Position numbers and translations under genes: made by a program | The notes under the pieces: generated by a model | Told to the model about the DNA's origin: nothing | The model's database searches: none | The model's input: only the letters and a program-made list of their open reading frames with translations | Source: Phytophthora sp. 'mugwort' | Taxonomy: Eukaryota; Oomycota; Peronosporomycetes; Peronosporales; Peronosporaceae | Reading direction: 5' to 3' | Assembly: GCA_033558025.1 (NCBI GenBank) | Contig: JAUCEF010000005.1 | Location: 3,224,001-3,288,000 of the forward strand | Length of the DNA: 64,000 nt | In this document: piece by piece, positions 29,992 to 41,830 of the stretch | Position numbering within the stretch: position 1 is the stretch's first letter | Layout: each line of letters opens with the position of its first letter

Positions 29992-32547
29992 TCATTTGCA
30001 CGTAATCAGTTGCGACCAGGACAGCTCGGACGCGCGGAGAGACGCCAATAGCTCCACTTTTTCAAGTGGCACGGAATATTCGCGTGCAACACGAGCCTTG
30101 TCATTCGCATGAACTATTTTGCAGTCTAACCCACTTCCTCGAAGACGATAGAGATGCACACGAGCACGTCCAAGTTTTAGAACTAGCAGATTCCACGGAT
30201 CGCTCAAGAACACCAGGTTCATTAGCATACGCTGGGACGTTGATGCCGAGCCGGTAGCGATCTCATCGCCATAGACATTAGCAGCACGAGTTTCGTCCGT
30301 ATTCTCCTCTCGCATCTTGTCGGCGTTACGTTGGTTCCGCTGACTTAACCACGATATAGTAGCAGTCAGCATAACGAGTAAAGGTTCCAAGAGATCATCA
30401 TCCCAACTCACGGAGAGACAACTAGGTTCCCAAAGAGCTCCTGCAGCACTTGGAACGGTCGAACGAGCAAAGAATAAAGGGTCAGGGACTGCATGGGCTT
30501 TTGCCTGACTGAAGCTCGTCGGTTTGACCCACCGACGTCGATGCCAGCGCATTAGTGCGCGCACCACTAGGATTACCACCACGTAAATAATGGCAGCAAG
30601 AGCGACAGCCAACATGTCGCTGTAAATGCCTTCGAGGTTCATCTTCCACGCATCCAGTGTCTCGGAACGCAGTAGCATAAAGGTTGGCACGGGTTCGACC
30701 TCATTAGCCTCTAAGATCCGCGCATCCCGGTTGTCAACAGCGATTCCTCCCTGTGCTACAAAAGCAACAGCACCAAGAGCCAACGCAGGCATCAGATGAC
30801 CACGGACCCCCGAGACTCCGTGTGATGGCGTCCACGCCCCCGCTGAGGTCTGCAACAAGACTCGAAACCGTGCAAGCAGTGCCAGGAGCCAAACACTGCG
30901 CATATGCACAGCCAGCCAACGCGTCAACGCTGACAAACTCTCCGTTGCGCTCTCCCCGTCGTCATCTTCCAATTCGTAAATTATCAGAGCGTCAATAACG
31001 TGTGCGCTTGCATAGCAAAGCACGGGTAGCCAACTTCCATACACCACAACCTGACTAGGGACAGCAAAGAAAACTCGCAGAGTACACTTGAGTCTTGCTG
31101 TGCTCGTGCCTTCAATATTATCAAAGGCTGAGAATACAACAGCGTAGCAAGCAACAAGGAGACACAGGACCCTTACGATCACGTACAACTGTCCAATGAA
31201 GCGTAGAGTGGATGCCAGAGAGGTCCATTCGAGAGCATCCGTGTAGAGGACCTTACCCTCCACACGCTCGTCAAATACAACCGTCGTAGTGCAGACTCCT
31301 GCGTCAGTGCAATCTCGGACCCGGTAAAGTGCCACCACATTGTAAATCTTGTGTGCAAGCAGTACAGTGCCACCCAGTCTCGTAAGGGGGTCCGATTCGG
31401 TCTCAACCAACGTCACGTCAAGTTTCTCAGTCTTGGCTAGAGTTTTCTGGAGGGCTGCAGCTCGCGACGACACCCTTTCCCAAAGTGCTTCGCTCTCGCT
31501 GCTAGCGCTGGTTAACGACGCCGCCCATGGTTTTTCACACAAGAGCGGTCGATCCAAGTCGTCAACACACAAGTCGACTCCTGGGTTGGCGGGGTCAAGG
31601 TCCCCGAATGTTGTGACCCAAACACTGAGCCAGTATTTGTGATCCAGCAAATTGCGCGACAAGAAACTCGTGCGGCTACTTGCAGCGGTGGACCCCGAGG
31701 CTGCACTGCTTGAACCTGTCCAACGTGCTTTAGCACGCGCTGCGAAGCACACGCGTTGGGGGAACGAGCTCAGTTCACCTCGGGCCATGAGCGCAATGCC
31801 ATCGTCAGTCTGGGCCACGTTCTTGTAACTTGTCGTGCTGGGTGCATTGGCTACCAGGATTTCGACAACGGTATCGAGCATGTCAAATACTGTTGCCCCC
31901 GGTAGAGAATCGTCGCAGTCGCTACTATACGCAGAGTCCGTGGACTGAGCACTAAGCATACACGCAGGCCAGGACGAATCCAGCTTTGGGGACGCATCCA
32001 GCAGGTCTCGAGCCGTGCGTAATCCGTAAGAACTCGGTGTGAACTTGTAAAGCGCCGTCGAGACCTCAGAGTCGGTCGTAACTGCGTCAGTGATGGTCGT
32101 GCCGTTCCGGAAGATCGTGTAGTCTGGAAGTACCGTCGGTCCATACACCATAAAAACGTTTGGCTCAATCTGGACGAAGGGGAGACTATCGATGCTTGTG
32201 CCCGCACGCGGGACATCGGACAGGAGCAGCGCGTAGGCGAAGAGGACAATGACGACTCGGAGAGCCGTGGGTCGAGACAGTCTGTCGACGAAAGTCGCTG
32301 CCTCGCGCGCACCGTCCGGGTGCATCGCATTAAGCAGAAGCGATGAGCGTTTGCGCCCCCAGGTGGCCTCCGTCTGGACAGCGGACAAGGACGGCGAGCT
32401 TGTCGGAGGAGAACCGGATGCGGGGGCCTTGCTTTGGCTGTCCATATCGACCTCGGAGAGTTGGTCTTGATTGCGCGTCTTGGCACGCTGAGCGGACTCA
32501 CCGCCGCTCACGCCACCGTCAGCTGAGGTACCGCCATGCACACCCAT
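29992..32547 (-). CDS. Multipass membrane protein of unknown function
   Basis: A single exon of 851 residues. A cytosolic-looking Ser/Gly/Gln-rich N-terminus of about 90 residues is followed by one hydrophobic span ('VVIVLFAYALLLSDV'). A long Cys-containing loop (about 115-450) comes next, then a cluster of spans: 'YVIVRVLCLLVACYAVVF', a pair around 'VVVYGSWLPVLCYASAHVI', 'SVWLLALLARF', 'MPALALGAVAFVA' and 'LAAIIYVVVILVV'. A cytosolic tail of about 160 residues closes the protein. The layout (one span, big extracytosolic loop, several spans) resembles a receptor or channel subunit, but I recognise no family motif and do not assign a function. The start Met lies 398 bp from the divergent M50B gene. 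Confidence 0.85.
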   Translation of the reverse strand: MGVHGGTSADGGVSGGESAQRAKTRNQDQLSEVDMDSQSKAPASGSPPTSSPSLSAVQTEATWGRKRSSLLLNAMHPDGAREAATFVDRLSRPTALRVVIVLFAYALLLSDVPRAGTSIDSLPFVQIEPNVFMVYGPTVLPDYTIFRNGTTITDAVTTDSEVSTALYKFTPSSYGLRTARDLLDASPKLDSSWPACMLSAQSTDSAYSSDCDDSLPGATVFDMLDTVVEILVANAPSTTSYKNVAQTDDGIALMARGELSSFPQRVCFAARAKARWTGSSSAASGSTAASSRTSFLSRNLLDHKYWLSVWVTTFGDLDPANPGVDLCVDDLDRPLLCEKPWAASLTSASSESEALWERVSSRAAALQKTLAKTEKLDVTLVETESDPLTRLGGTVLLAHKIYNVVALYRVRDCTDAGVCTTTVVFDERVEGKVLYTDALEWTSLASTLRFIGQLYVIVRVLCLLVACYAVVFSAFDNIEGTSTARLKCTLRVFFAVPSQVVVYGSWLPVLCYASAHVIDALIIYELEDDDGESATESLSALTRWLAVHMRSVWLLALLARFRVLLQTSAGAWTPSHGVSGVRGHLMPALALGAVAFVAQGGIAVDNRDARILEANEVEPVPTFMLLRSETLDAWKMNLEGIYSDMLAVALAAIIYVVVILVVRALMRWHRRRWVKPTSFSQAKAHAVPDPLFFARSTVPSAAGALWEPSCLSVSWDDDLLEPLLVMLTATISWLSQRNQRNADKMREENTDETRAANVYGDEIATGSASTSQRMLMNLVFLSDPWNLLVLKLGRARVHLYRLRGSGLDCKIVHANDKARVAREYSVPLEKVELLASLRASELSWSQLITCK

Positions 32548-32886
32548 GGCAATATGAACTGGGACGCGATCAACGGTCGACCTGCTGGAAGGTCAGCGGT
32601 TTCGCTGAGCGCCCAAATGCAGCGCCCCCCCAACAAGTCTTTGCTCACATGTGTGGTACAGCGAACATGGCTGCTTGCTGCACAGGGATCGCTGTCGTAG
32701 ATGGCTAGATTATAAAAACACTAACTTAGTCTTGTCACCCATACTTTGCCGAGCTCCCATAAGGTCAAGTTCGTCTGATAAGAATCCATCTAGGCGTGTG
32801 ACTTGTGGATTATGGGTTCAGATGATTACGACTCTATGATTGGCCGAAAAGTTGTTGTATGGGGCATCTCAGGTGATATACGCCAC

Positions 32887-32905
32887 TTCATTCCTCGACT
32901 TGCCT
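32887..32905 (+). promoter_or_regulatory. Candidate oomycete initiator (Inr-like) upstream of the M50B gene
   Basis: The sequence cttcattcctcgacttgcc contains tcattcc, matching the core of the oomycete Inr (TCAYTYY), about 55 bp before the ATG at 32945. The distance is plausible for a short oomycete 5' UTR. This is a consensus match only. Confidence 0.35.
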
Positions 32906-32944
32906 CGTTCACCGAAGTGCTTCCTCTTCACTTGCCCTGCCATC

Positions 32945-34117
32945 ATGACCGTGGACTGGTCGCTCGAGTGCTGTAACGACAAGCAGTTCCTGTCCATCTT
33001 CCTCATCATCTGCTATGCTGTCGTCATCTTTAAACTGTAGGAGGTGATGGATGACCTTCGTATTGATGTGCGCGCACTTATTCGCTGACCTCTTTGCTCC
33101 TTTCTCTCCTTGATACAGATGGCGTGTATCGATCCTCCACCCGTTTAAAATTCTGTACGTCACTCTCACATCGCGGGAGACGAATGGAGGAGATCGTTGC
33201 ACTAACGAGGTCTTGCTACTTCCTGTGATTAATGCAGTACGGTATTCCTGCACGAACTGGGACACGCGACGGCTGCGTGGCTCACTTGCGGCAGCGTACG
33301 GAGCGCAACTAAAACTAGAACTATTACAACGAAATACGCTGGAGCTAATAAGGCAATTGATGCATTGATACAGGTGAAGGGGATGGAGGTGCACCCGGAT
33401 GAAGGTGGCGTGACCAAGACCGTCGGTGGACTGCAGTGGGTCATCCTACCAGCAGTACGTTGCCGGTTAAGAGGTGTACGTTGATATCGTCTAGATAATA
33501 TTTACACGCGTTATTGCTAACTACAGGGCTACCTGGGATCTGCGATGTGGGGTATGGCGCTGACGATCGCGAGTGCAGACAAGACGGCGTCGGAGGTGGC
33601 AGCGGGCGTCCTCATTTTCTTCCTGCTGATCTTCATCTTCTACGCGCACAACAACTACCTTCGCATCCTGAACTTCTGCTTCATCCTCCTACTCGCGGGT
33701 CTGTTGGCGCTGAACATTTCGACGACTTTCGACGCTCTGCAGTACGTGACGCTCTTCCTCGGCGTCATGAGCTGTCTCTTCTCGGTTTACGACATCTGGG
33801 ACGACCTCATTTCCCGCCGCGTAAACGAAAGCGACGCGTCGGTCTTCGCCAAGATGACGCACACGTCGAGTCGCTGCTGGGGGGTTATCTGGGGCATCGT
33901 TGCGCTCGTCTCGCTCGCCGCAGCCGTGTATTTCAACCTGCTTGTTGCAGAGGACACCGGTGCGTCGCTTACAAACATCTCCGACGCCTCCACGGGCACC
34001 AAGATTGCGCTGGCCTGTGCCGTCGTCATCGTGGCTCTCGCTGTAGTGCACACAGGTTTTACGCGGAGATGCATGCTGCGGAAACGCGAGGGGTTCAATA
34101 GTTACTTCGCCGCATAG
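32945..34117 (+). CDS. M50B-like membrane metallopeptidase, five exons
   Basis: Exons 32945-33036, 33119-33154, 33238-33295, 33374-33454 and 33527-34117 give 285 residues; all junctions keep phase. The zinc-binding HExxH reads 'TVFLHELGHATAAWLTCGSV' (His48, Glu49, His52), followed by 'VKGMEVHPDEGGVTKT' and 'WVILPAGYLGSAMWG', the pattern of the Peptidase M50B-like family. Six or so hydrophobic spans follow or surround these motifs. The long loop seen in site-2 proteases is absent. Members in plants and fungi are poorly characterised membrane proteins, so proteolysis is likely but unproven. Exon 2 encodes only 12 residues, so automatic predictors may miss the 5' exons and start at the internal Met at 33545, losing the active site. 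Confidence 0.85.
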
Positions 34118-34449
34118 GTAGGTCTACGGATACGATGGGTGACGATTACCACACCACATACCCGAGCGCCTTCATCACTCAGGTGCCGAGGGATTACACA
34201 TAAGGTAGTCACTGAAGCTGTGGAGAATCGAACAACTTATAATTCTCTTCATCTTCTCTGTAGAGTTCATTCCTGCATGTTAGGTTATCACCTAGCAAGC
34301 CACGAGACCAGCGTATGCACTACTTTATCTACCCAAAAAGCTACACACTCAACAAACCACACTTATGGATTCTCTAAAGCGCAAGAATATCCTTTATCCG
34401 TCAATGGGCTTACGATCATTTATTGTCTTGCGACTTGACAATGAGCCAC

Positions 34450-37400
34450 CTATGGAAGAATACCGTTGGTCATACGCTGGAAGTTGTCATACTGGCGAGT
34501 GCTGTAGTTGTTGTTGCTTTTGCGGATGAGCGACAGTACGTGCGCCACAGCCTCTTGCTTGGACAGTGTCAGCTTAAAGCGAGATCGCAGGCGCAATAAA
34601 ATATAATCAGCGTCGATGCCCAGGAAGCACGGGTACGGTGACTGTCGTGACATGACATCCACAAGGTCACAGATCTCGTCACAGTGCTGTTGGCACGCAA
34701 GGAAGCCTCGCGTACACAACGTAACGTACTCCTTGAAACCATCAGAGTCCTGGCCACCCATAGTCTCCACCATCTCGGCGGTCAGCTTGAATGGGGCTGT
34801 CTCAATGCTCAGCATTCCACCCGGCGCGATACCAAGCAAGAAACCATAATCGATATGGATAAGGTGACCTTCGTTGTCCAGCATGATGTTGCCGTTATGC
34901 CGATCTTTAATTTGAAGGAAGTAGCACACAAGCGAGTACCCTGCCATAGACTGAATAAACTTCCGCCGCGCTTCCTTGAACCGATGCGAGTCAGGTGGTC
35001 CATACGACTTCTCAAAGTGATGCAGCAGTGAAACGTATCCTTCCCGCTTCTTCAGACCGTCCAACGAAATTGCGTTGATCAGCGTTTCAATTAATCCAGT
35101 GGACGAGCTCGTAGCGATGATGCGATATCTCTTCACCCACATAGGTAGATTCGCGCCCCTGAAAATTTCAACAAACTTTTGAATCAACTGCAGCGTAAAC
35201 ACTTCCTGGCGAAGATCATCATTACTCTTGCCGATCATGGATACGATATCCCACCCGGGAAGGTGGCCATAAGGTGATGCAGCCATAAGTCTTGCTCGCT
35301 TTGAGCTCCAGGACTCGCCAAAAGCAGCTTCAAAATCTCTGCGGCGTGCCTTTTCGCGCTCAACTGCTTCTGCTGTCAAGTTACCCGTTGCCAAATCCAT
35401 TTCCAACGGTGCTGAAGGTTCGCCTGTCGCCGTCACGCCGTCTGCATTGGTTCCACTCATAATCTTTCCAATAGGCTGCATGAGGACCGGTGGAGCTGTT
35501 GACGGCGTTGACACAATGTCAGGGACGTCAATTGGCGTCTCAGGAACTGGGGCTCGACGAAGTGTGGCAACTGGGGTTTGATCGTACGACTCAGGAACGA
35601 CAGGCCGAGGAATAATAGTTTCCGTGTGGACTTCCTCAACATATTCTGCATCGCCAGCAAAAGCTTCACTTGCCTGATGTCCAATCAACTGACCAATTTC
35701 ATCATCCTCTACGTAGTTGACTTCAGAAGATTCAATCGCACTATTTCCGTTCAAATTCTGCCTTGAAGGCGACCGCGGTGACTCGGGAAGCGAAGCATCT
35801 TGTGGTTGGTCCTCGTCGAAAGGATTGCCGCGTATCACCTCGAAGATCAGCAAAATAGGCACACGTGCTTTCGTCGAGAACGCCGTACCTTCTTTTGTGG
35901 GTATCCGTACGATGCGCTCAAAAGGGTCCGTGGCTTTTACCAGCGGTACATACGCCATGGGCGGTAGATGAAGTTTCTCCAAATACGATGGTAAGTGGGC
36001 CTTCCGATCTTGAATAGACGGCACAAAACGCAGTGCCTCTGCGATATCGGTGATCTGTTCCACGAAATCACATTCATCTGCAAAGTGCTTTGCCAGCAAG
36101 GACTTGTCTGTCTGGCTCAAACGTCGCATCGACTCACTGAAGATACTTGTTGGCTGGTTATCAGTGTCCTCCTCTTCAAGAATCGACAGCCGCTCGTCTT
36201 GCTCATAGTCGTCACCTGCGGGGTGCGTGAGCAGCATGGAATTAGGGTCTTCCTTTGGCGTGAGAAGATGCTGCTGAAAGCGCGAAAAATCACGGAATCG
36301 GCTGTCCACATCACCATCTAGCGAGCTGCTACGATCCGTGCCGTTCCTCGCCATGGGCGGTGAGATGGAAGAATACGAATCCATACCGGCCGGAGAGCTA
36401 CTAGCGGCAGCGATACTGTGCGCTAGGCGACGATGGCTAGCAATTTCTTCTGTCAGTTTTACGATAACCTGCAGCTGGTCATCTGTAGGCATCGGAAGGT
36501 TACGCTTGTGTACCTGCGATGCTTCTTGCAGGGGATCACGGCTGAGCACCGTGGCACGGTCTACACCTGCGACCTCACGCTCAATTTCCACCATCAACCG
36601 CACCACACGTGCGTATTTGTCCTGCATCTCTTTGGGTTTTCTCGGATCAAATGAGTCTTCCAATGCGCCTTGAAGTTGCCATCGAAGAAGAAGAGCCAGA
36701 TGAATGGAGCGCGAGCATACCGACAAAATGAGCTCGTCCAGCCAGAAAATCTTCTCGAAGTCAAAATTCGGAATTGAGAGATACGCATGAACGATCTGAG
36801 GCCAATAGAACTCCACCTGGTTGATACGAGTGTACGAAAAGTGCAGCAGCTTCTCCACAACAGGCTTGAACAACAGAGGATCACTATCCAAATGACGATG
36901 CAGCAAGATCACAGCGCGATAGACGCTAAAACTACGTGCACGGAACTCGCGGTGCAGGCCCAAAATTTTCAGGTCTAGCGGGATTTCGGGATGGTCCATT
37001 GTATGATCATAAAATCGCCGGTCCTTCAACAAAATCTCCTCGCATTCCTCTGCAGTAATCACCTTCGCCTTCAGTAAATCAATAGCAATCTTAGCCGACT
37101 CTGTCTGCAGTGGACGCTTCGGCATTATCAGCTCAATCGGTGCCTCGGGGTTCAAAGGCTTCGGGTACAAGCAGATACCTGCCTTCAGTCGCTCTACCAT
37201 GGCACGCAAGTAGTTGATGTAATTCTGCGCCTCATAGCAACGGTCACATACGCGCTTGGCGTAATAGTGCGATCTCTGCGGCAGCGGCACCTTGTGAGCT
37301 GTAAACTTATCGCAAAACAGTCCGTCACAACTGTTGCACTTGTACAGCAGTGCTGCCGCAGTCGGCGCCGGTTGTCCCGCAGCAGTAGCTTCTGTTGCCA

Positions 37401-37944
37401 ATCGGGTGCAATCCGGACACTTGCACGTCACGTCCGTCTCACTGGATGGCACAATCACCGTGCTCACGGGTGAGATCGATACATCAAACGATGCGTGCTG
37501 GAACAACGCCGCTGCAAGGCGGGGCACGGTGGTCTCCACCGCCGTTTGGATCGCTCGGATCCACTTTTCTTTGTCCATGGGCGTGTCGGCGTAAGCGTAG
37601 AAGACCTTGCTCTGTGCCGTGGCGAACAGGAAGCCGTGCTGGTAAATGTGCATGTTGCCTTTGCCATCCCATTCCTGCACCCCCAGCACGTCCACCTCCC
37701 CCTTAATCCGCAGCATGTGATACGCATCCTCCTGCGTGCTGCATGCCCACCAAATAAAATACACGAGATCCAGAGCTTTAGCAGAATGTAAACCCATCAA
37801 ATAGATTCAAAAATACCCACCCTACCTGTAGTAATGGAAGGACGTGCCCACGAGGAAGCAGTAGCGCCGCAGCATCGGTGGCGGTGACGACGGACTGGTG
37901 CGGAAGGTGAGGTAACCCTCACAGCTAGCGCGTGAGGCCTTCAT
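34450..37944 (-). CDS. Phosphatidylinositol 4-kinase (type III beta-like) with PH and FYVE-like domains
   Basis: Exons 37944-37826 and 37738-34450 give about 1135 residues. A split PH domain opens the protein ('CEGYLTFRTS...MLRRYCFLVGTSFHYY' joined to 'AYHMLRIKGEVDVLGV' and 'KEKWIRAIQTAV'). A Cys-rich FYVE-like zinc finger follows at about 155-225 (Cys pairs 'CKCPDC', 'CNSCDGLFC', 'VCDRC'). Next come a PIK accessory helical region ('FYWPQIVHAYLSI') and a linker rich in acidic and Ser residues. The kinase core has 'ISLDGLKKREGYVSLLHHF', catalytic 'QIKDRHNGNIMLD' and 'GHLIHIDYGFLL'. The kinase part matches PI4KIII-beta rather than PI3K or TOR. It would make PI4P on Golgi or endosomal membranes, with PH and zinc finger supplying lipid targeting. 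The start may extend upstream; the chosen Met gives a complete PH domain. Confidence 0.88.
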
Positions 37945-38291
37945 GGCACTCCACGAGATCAGACGAAGTCCGCTGCGACGGCGGCGTCTCGTGATGGCGC
38001 TTAGCGTCTGCGGGCACTCGCAATGGGGCGCACAAGGCCAATCTGCGGGTTGCAGGGCGTTGACTGAGACGTGGTGGGCGGTAGGGGATTACTCGTCGCC
38101 GATTGAGCTGCTACGCGTGTTCAGCGGCTCTTCGGGTAGAGGAGACGACGTTGAACACAACAAGGATGGTGCGGCCGGACGCGCGTCACTGGGAGGGGGG
38201 CTACAGCGAGAGAGGGAAGCGCTCAAGAAGCGCGAGCCTTCTCTCTTCAAGTGGGCGTTGCGGTGTTGTGTGGAGGCTCCCTCCCTCGTGA

Positions 38292-38336
38292 AACCCGCGG
38301 GACATTGAATGATGGTCCCATAAGGGAAATCCCGCG
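38292..38336. repeat. Two copies of the palindrome CCCGCGGG upstream of BOP1
   Basis: cccgcggg occurs at 38292-38299 and 38329-38336, 37 bp apart, each followed by A. They lie about 100 bp before the BOP1 start and 350 bp before the PI4K start. They could be a factor-binding pair in this shared intergenic space; function is a guess. Confidence 0.6.
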
Positions 38337-38438
38337 GGATCTGAAGACTGGTACAGGCGTGGTACACTTAGTTTTGCTGGTTGCGAGCCCACCAGCAGTT
38401 TAGTGCATCAACGTGCCAGTCAATAGAAACAGGATCCG

Positions 38439-41189
38439 GTGGACTCGATGGCTCGCGGGAAGAAAACGGTGGCGCCGCTTAAGGCGTCTACGCCTAACGT
38501 TAATGGCGGCAACAAAGGCAGCAACAGGACGGCCGGCGTTGCGAAGAAGAAGCAGAACAAGCAGCAGGTGCAGACGTCCGCCAAGGGCAACAAGAGGCCT
38601 GTGAAGACCGTCAACCAGTCGGTGGCGGAAGAGAGCGAAGAGGACGAAGAAGAACAAGAGAGCGAAGATGGAGAGAAGGATGACGATGAAGCCGCCAGCG
38701 AGACGGAGGACAGCGACGAAGCTGATAATGAAGAGGACGACGAGTTTGAGGATCAGGGATCGTCATCGGATGATGGCAGCGACGAGGAAGAGGACGATGA
38801 CGCTGAGCTCACGGAGCTGGAAAAGAAGACGCGCCACTTCACGGTGGACCGCGAGAAGGAGGTGCAAAAGATGCGCGAGGACGGATCGCTCTCGCTGGCG
38901 TCGCAGCTGCACGTGGACGACCTGTCGTCTGATGATGAGGAGAATGTTAACACCATTGGCAACGTGCCGCTCCGGTGGTACGAGGACTATGACCACATTG
39001 GTTACAATGTGGACGGCAAGAGGATCATGAAGTCGAACAACGGGGACGGCATTGACAATGCTATTGCTGCGAAGGATGATCCGAACTACGAGTAAGTCGT
39101 GCTATAGCTGCTGGGTCAAGCAAGTTACATTGAAGTGGACTGACAGTGTATTTGTTTGTTTGACAGCCGCACTGTGTACGATGCTTACAATGACCGTAAG
39201 ATTGTTATCTCGGACCGCGACATGGAAATTATTCGTCGTATGCAGGCCGGTGCTTTCGCGCACCCGGAGTTTGAGGCCTACCCGGACTACGTCGACATCT
39301 ACTCTTCGAACAAGATCATCCATTCGATGGGCAACGACCTTGAACCTAAGAGCCGATTCCTGCCTTCGAAGTGGGAGCGTATGAAGGTCATGAAGATCAT
39401 GAAGGGTATCAAGGAAGGTCGCATCAAGCTTGACCAGGAACCCGAGAAGAAGCCCGAGTTCTATCAGATGTGGTTCGACGACGACCAGGCGCAGACTCGC
39501 AAGGGCCCGGCCAACGTGCAAGCGCCTAAGATGCCGCTACCTGGACACATTGAGTCGTACAACCCTCCGGATGAGTATTTGTTCTCAAAGGAGGAGCGTC
39601 GCGCTTGGGAAGAGGCCGAACCAGAGGACCGTGAGACGAATTTCATGCCGAAAAAGTTTAAGTCGCTGCGAGAGGTGTGCGGCTACGGCGGCTTCGTACG
39701 TGAGAGATTTGAGCGTTGCCTGGATCTGTACTTGGCACCTCGTGTCAACAAGCGCAAGCTTAACATTGACCCGGAGTCCCTTGTGCCGGAGTTGCCGAAG
39801 CCCCAGGATCTGCGTCCTTTCCCCAATACATTGGCACTCGTCTTTAGCGGCCACACCGGCCGTATTCGCTCACTGGCTGTGGACCCGTACGGCCAGTACG
39901 TGGCCTCGGGCTCGGACGACTTCACCGTCCGGGTTTGGGAGCTTGAGACTGCGCGTTGCCTGCAGGTGTACAACGTCGGCGCTGTGGTGAACAAGTTGTC
40001 GTGGAACCCGAACAAGGATCATCAGTTGCTGGCCGTCGGGGCTGCCAAGAAGGTCTTTATCATTGCTACCGGAACAGGTAGCGCTGACCAGACGGAACTT
40101 ACCAACGCCCTTGTCGGCGATGCTGACGACAGCATTCAGACTACGGACAAGGATGGCAAGACAAATAGCGCCTATGGCGACGTCCAAGTTATCGACGAGG
40201 ATGAGGCCAGTGTGGAGGCCGATGCGCTTAAGAAGAAGGTGCCAGTGACCTGGCGGTTCTACAGCGGCACGAAGGGCACGCACAAATCAAAGAAGGCGGC
40301 GGAACGACCGTGGCTCGAGCGTCGTATGGGCACTGGTATTCGTGTTGTGCTGCACCACACGAGCGACGTGAAGGACGTGGCATGGCACTACAAGGGTGAC
40401 TACCTTTCGACAGTTGCCCCTGGCGCCGGCTCTGGAGCTGTGCTGATCCACCAGCTCTCGAAACGTAAAACTCAGAACCCGTTCCAGAAGAGTGTGGGCC
40501 AGGTGCAGTGCGTGCTGTTCCATCCGTCCAAACCATTCTTCTTCCACGCCACCCAGCGCCACGTGCGCGTGTACAACCTCGTGAAGCAGTCAATCGTCAA
40601 GAAACTGTCTTCGGGTGTCAAATGGATCTCGAGCATGGCGGTGCACCCGAACGGTGACCATCTACTTGTGGGTAGTTACGACCGGCGGTTGTGCTGGTTT
40701 GACCTAGATCTGTCTTCGAGGCCGTTCAAGACGCTCAAGTACCACGAAAAGGCTGTGCGCGATGTGTCGTTCCACGCCAAGTACCCGCTCATGGCTTCGG
40801 CCTCGGACGACGGTACCATTCACATCTTCCACGCCATGGTCTACTCGTACGTATGCCCTGAGACGAGGCCATACATATCTGGGATTCTGAAGTGATTAAC
40901 TCGTTAAACTGATAATTTGTTACGTATCTCCTCAGGGACCTGATGAAGAACCCGCTGATCGTGCCGCTCAAGATCCTGCGTGGCCACGAGGTCTCTGGCG
41001 GCCTTGGTGTCATGGCGCTGGCCTTCCACCCTGTCCTGGTACGTGTTTCATCTCTCGGCGTGTGAACGTCATGTCCGGACGACGATACAAATAACTGATG
41101 CTTCGGTTATAATTGTTTGGTTCGTGTAGCCCTGGGTGGTGACAGGCGGCGCTGACGGTTCCATTCGTCTCTTCCAGAACATTCACTAA
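38439..41189 (+). CDS. BOP1: Ribosome biogenesis protein BOP1 (Erb1), four exons
   Basis: Exons 38439-39091, 39167-40846, 40936-41038 and 41130-41189 give 831 residues (or start at the second Met, 38448). A Lys-rich start and a long acidic stretch (about 70-130) precede the BOP1NT domain: 'PLRWYEDYDHIGYNVDGKRI', 'KPEFYQMWFDDDQ', 'PGHIESYNPPDEYLFSKEE', 'LRPFPNTLALVFSGHTG'. WD40 repeats follow ('RIRSLAVDPYGQYVASGSDDFTVRVWE', 'MASASDDGTIHIFH', 'PWVVTGGADGSIRLFQNIH'). BOP1 joins PES1 and WDR12 in the nucleolar PeBoW complex that matures 27S/32S pre-rRNA for the large subunit. The final two exons are short but complete the propeller. Length agrees with family members (about 740-800). Confidence 0.96.
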
Positions 41190-41830
41190 CTCGCTCGCTT
41201 GGAACGACTAATAGCGAGCAACCACCCGCAAGCTGCCAGCGAGGTTGCGCTCCCGGTGTACCTTTCAATGAGCGTGCACTTCCTGTTGGCAGGGGGGCAG
41301 CTAGTAAGACGATTTTCAATAATAGACAACATGCATGTGCTCCGAAACAAAACGTCGGGTCCATAAGTTTCTGACGCCATCAATGGCAGGAGCACATTTA
41401 CACAGCTCTCGGCTCTTGATGACGGCATTGTGGGCCTCGCCTTTTCGTGACCAGCGAAAGCCAGTGCATCTCACCCATCTTGAACCACGACACCACGCAG
41501 ATAATCGCTACCACGAATTAAAACGAGCCAAGACGAATGCACGCAATGCAATGCAATGCAAAGCTGGCGTCCGGACGTGAAGCAAATGACATATGAAGTC
41601 CTTAATTTATTTAGCAACGAAAGGAAAGAGGAAGGTTAGGCTACAGCTAGACTAGTCGGGAAGCTGCCGCTGGTTGGTCCAAGCGGGTCACCCACGCCCT
41701 GCCCGCACAAAATACACCACGAGGCTCAACACATCCGGAAACACACGATCACAATACTTGAACCATCGTCCGCCTCTTTTGATCTCCGCGAGCTCGCACG
41801 CAACTTCCATCGAGTCACGCGTCCAGACTT
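41190..41830. other. Convergent intergenic region, no gene recognised
   Basis: Between the BOP1 stop and the stop of the Gln/Tyr-rich protein. It holds a short tandem array of the pentamer gcaat near 41543-41560. I see no coding signal. Confidence 0.55.

Noticed and set aside
37943..38308. Plus-strand open frame of 121 codons between PI4K and BOP1
   Set aside because: It begins antisense to the PI4K start region, is Arg/Gly-rich by composition, has no family resemblance, and covers the shared promoter space.
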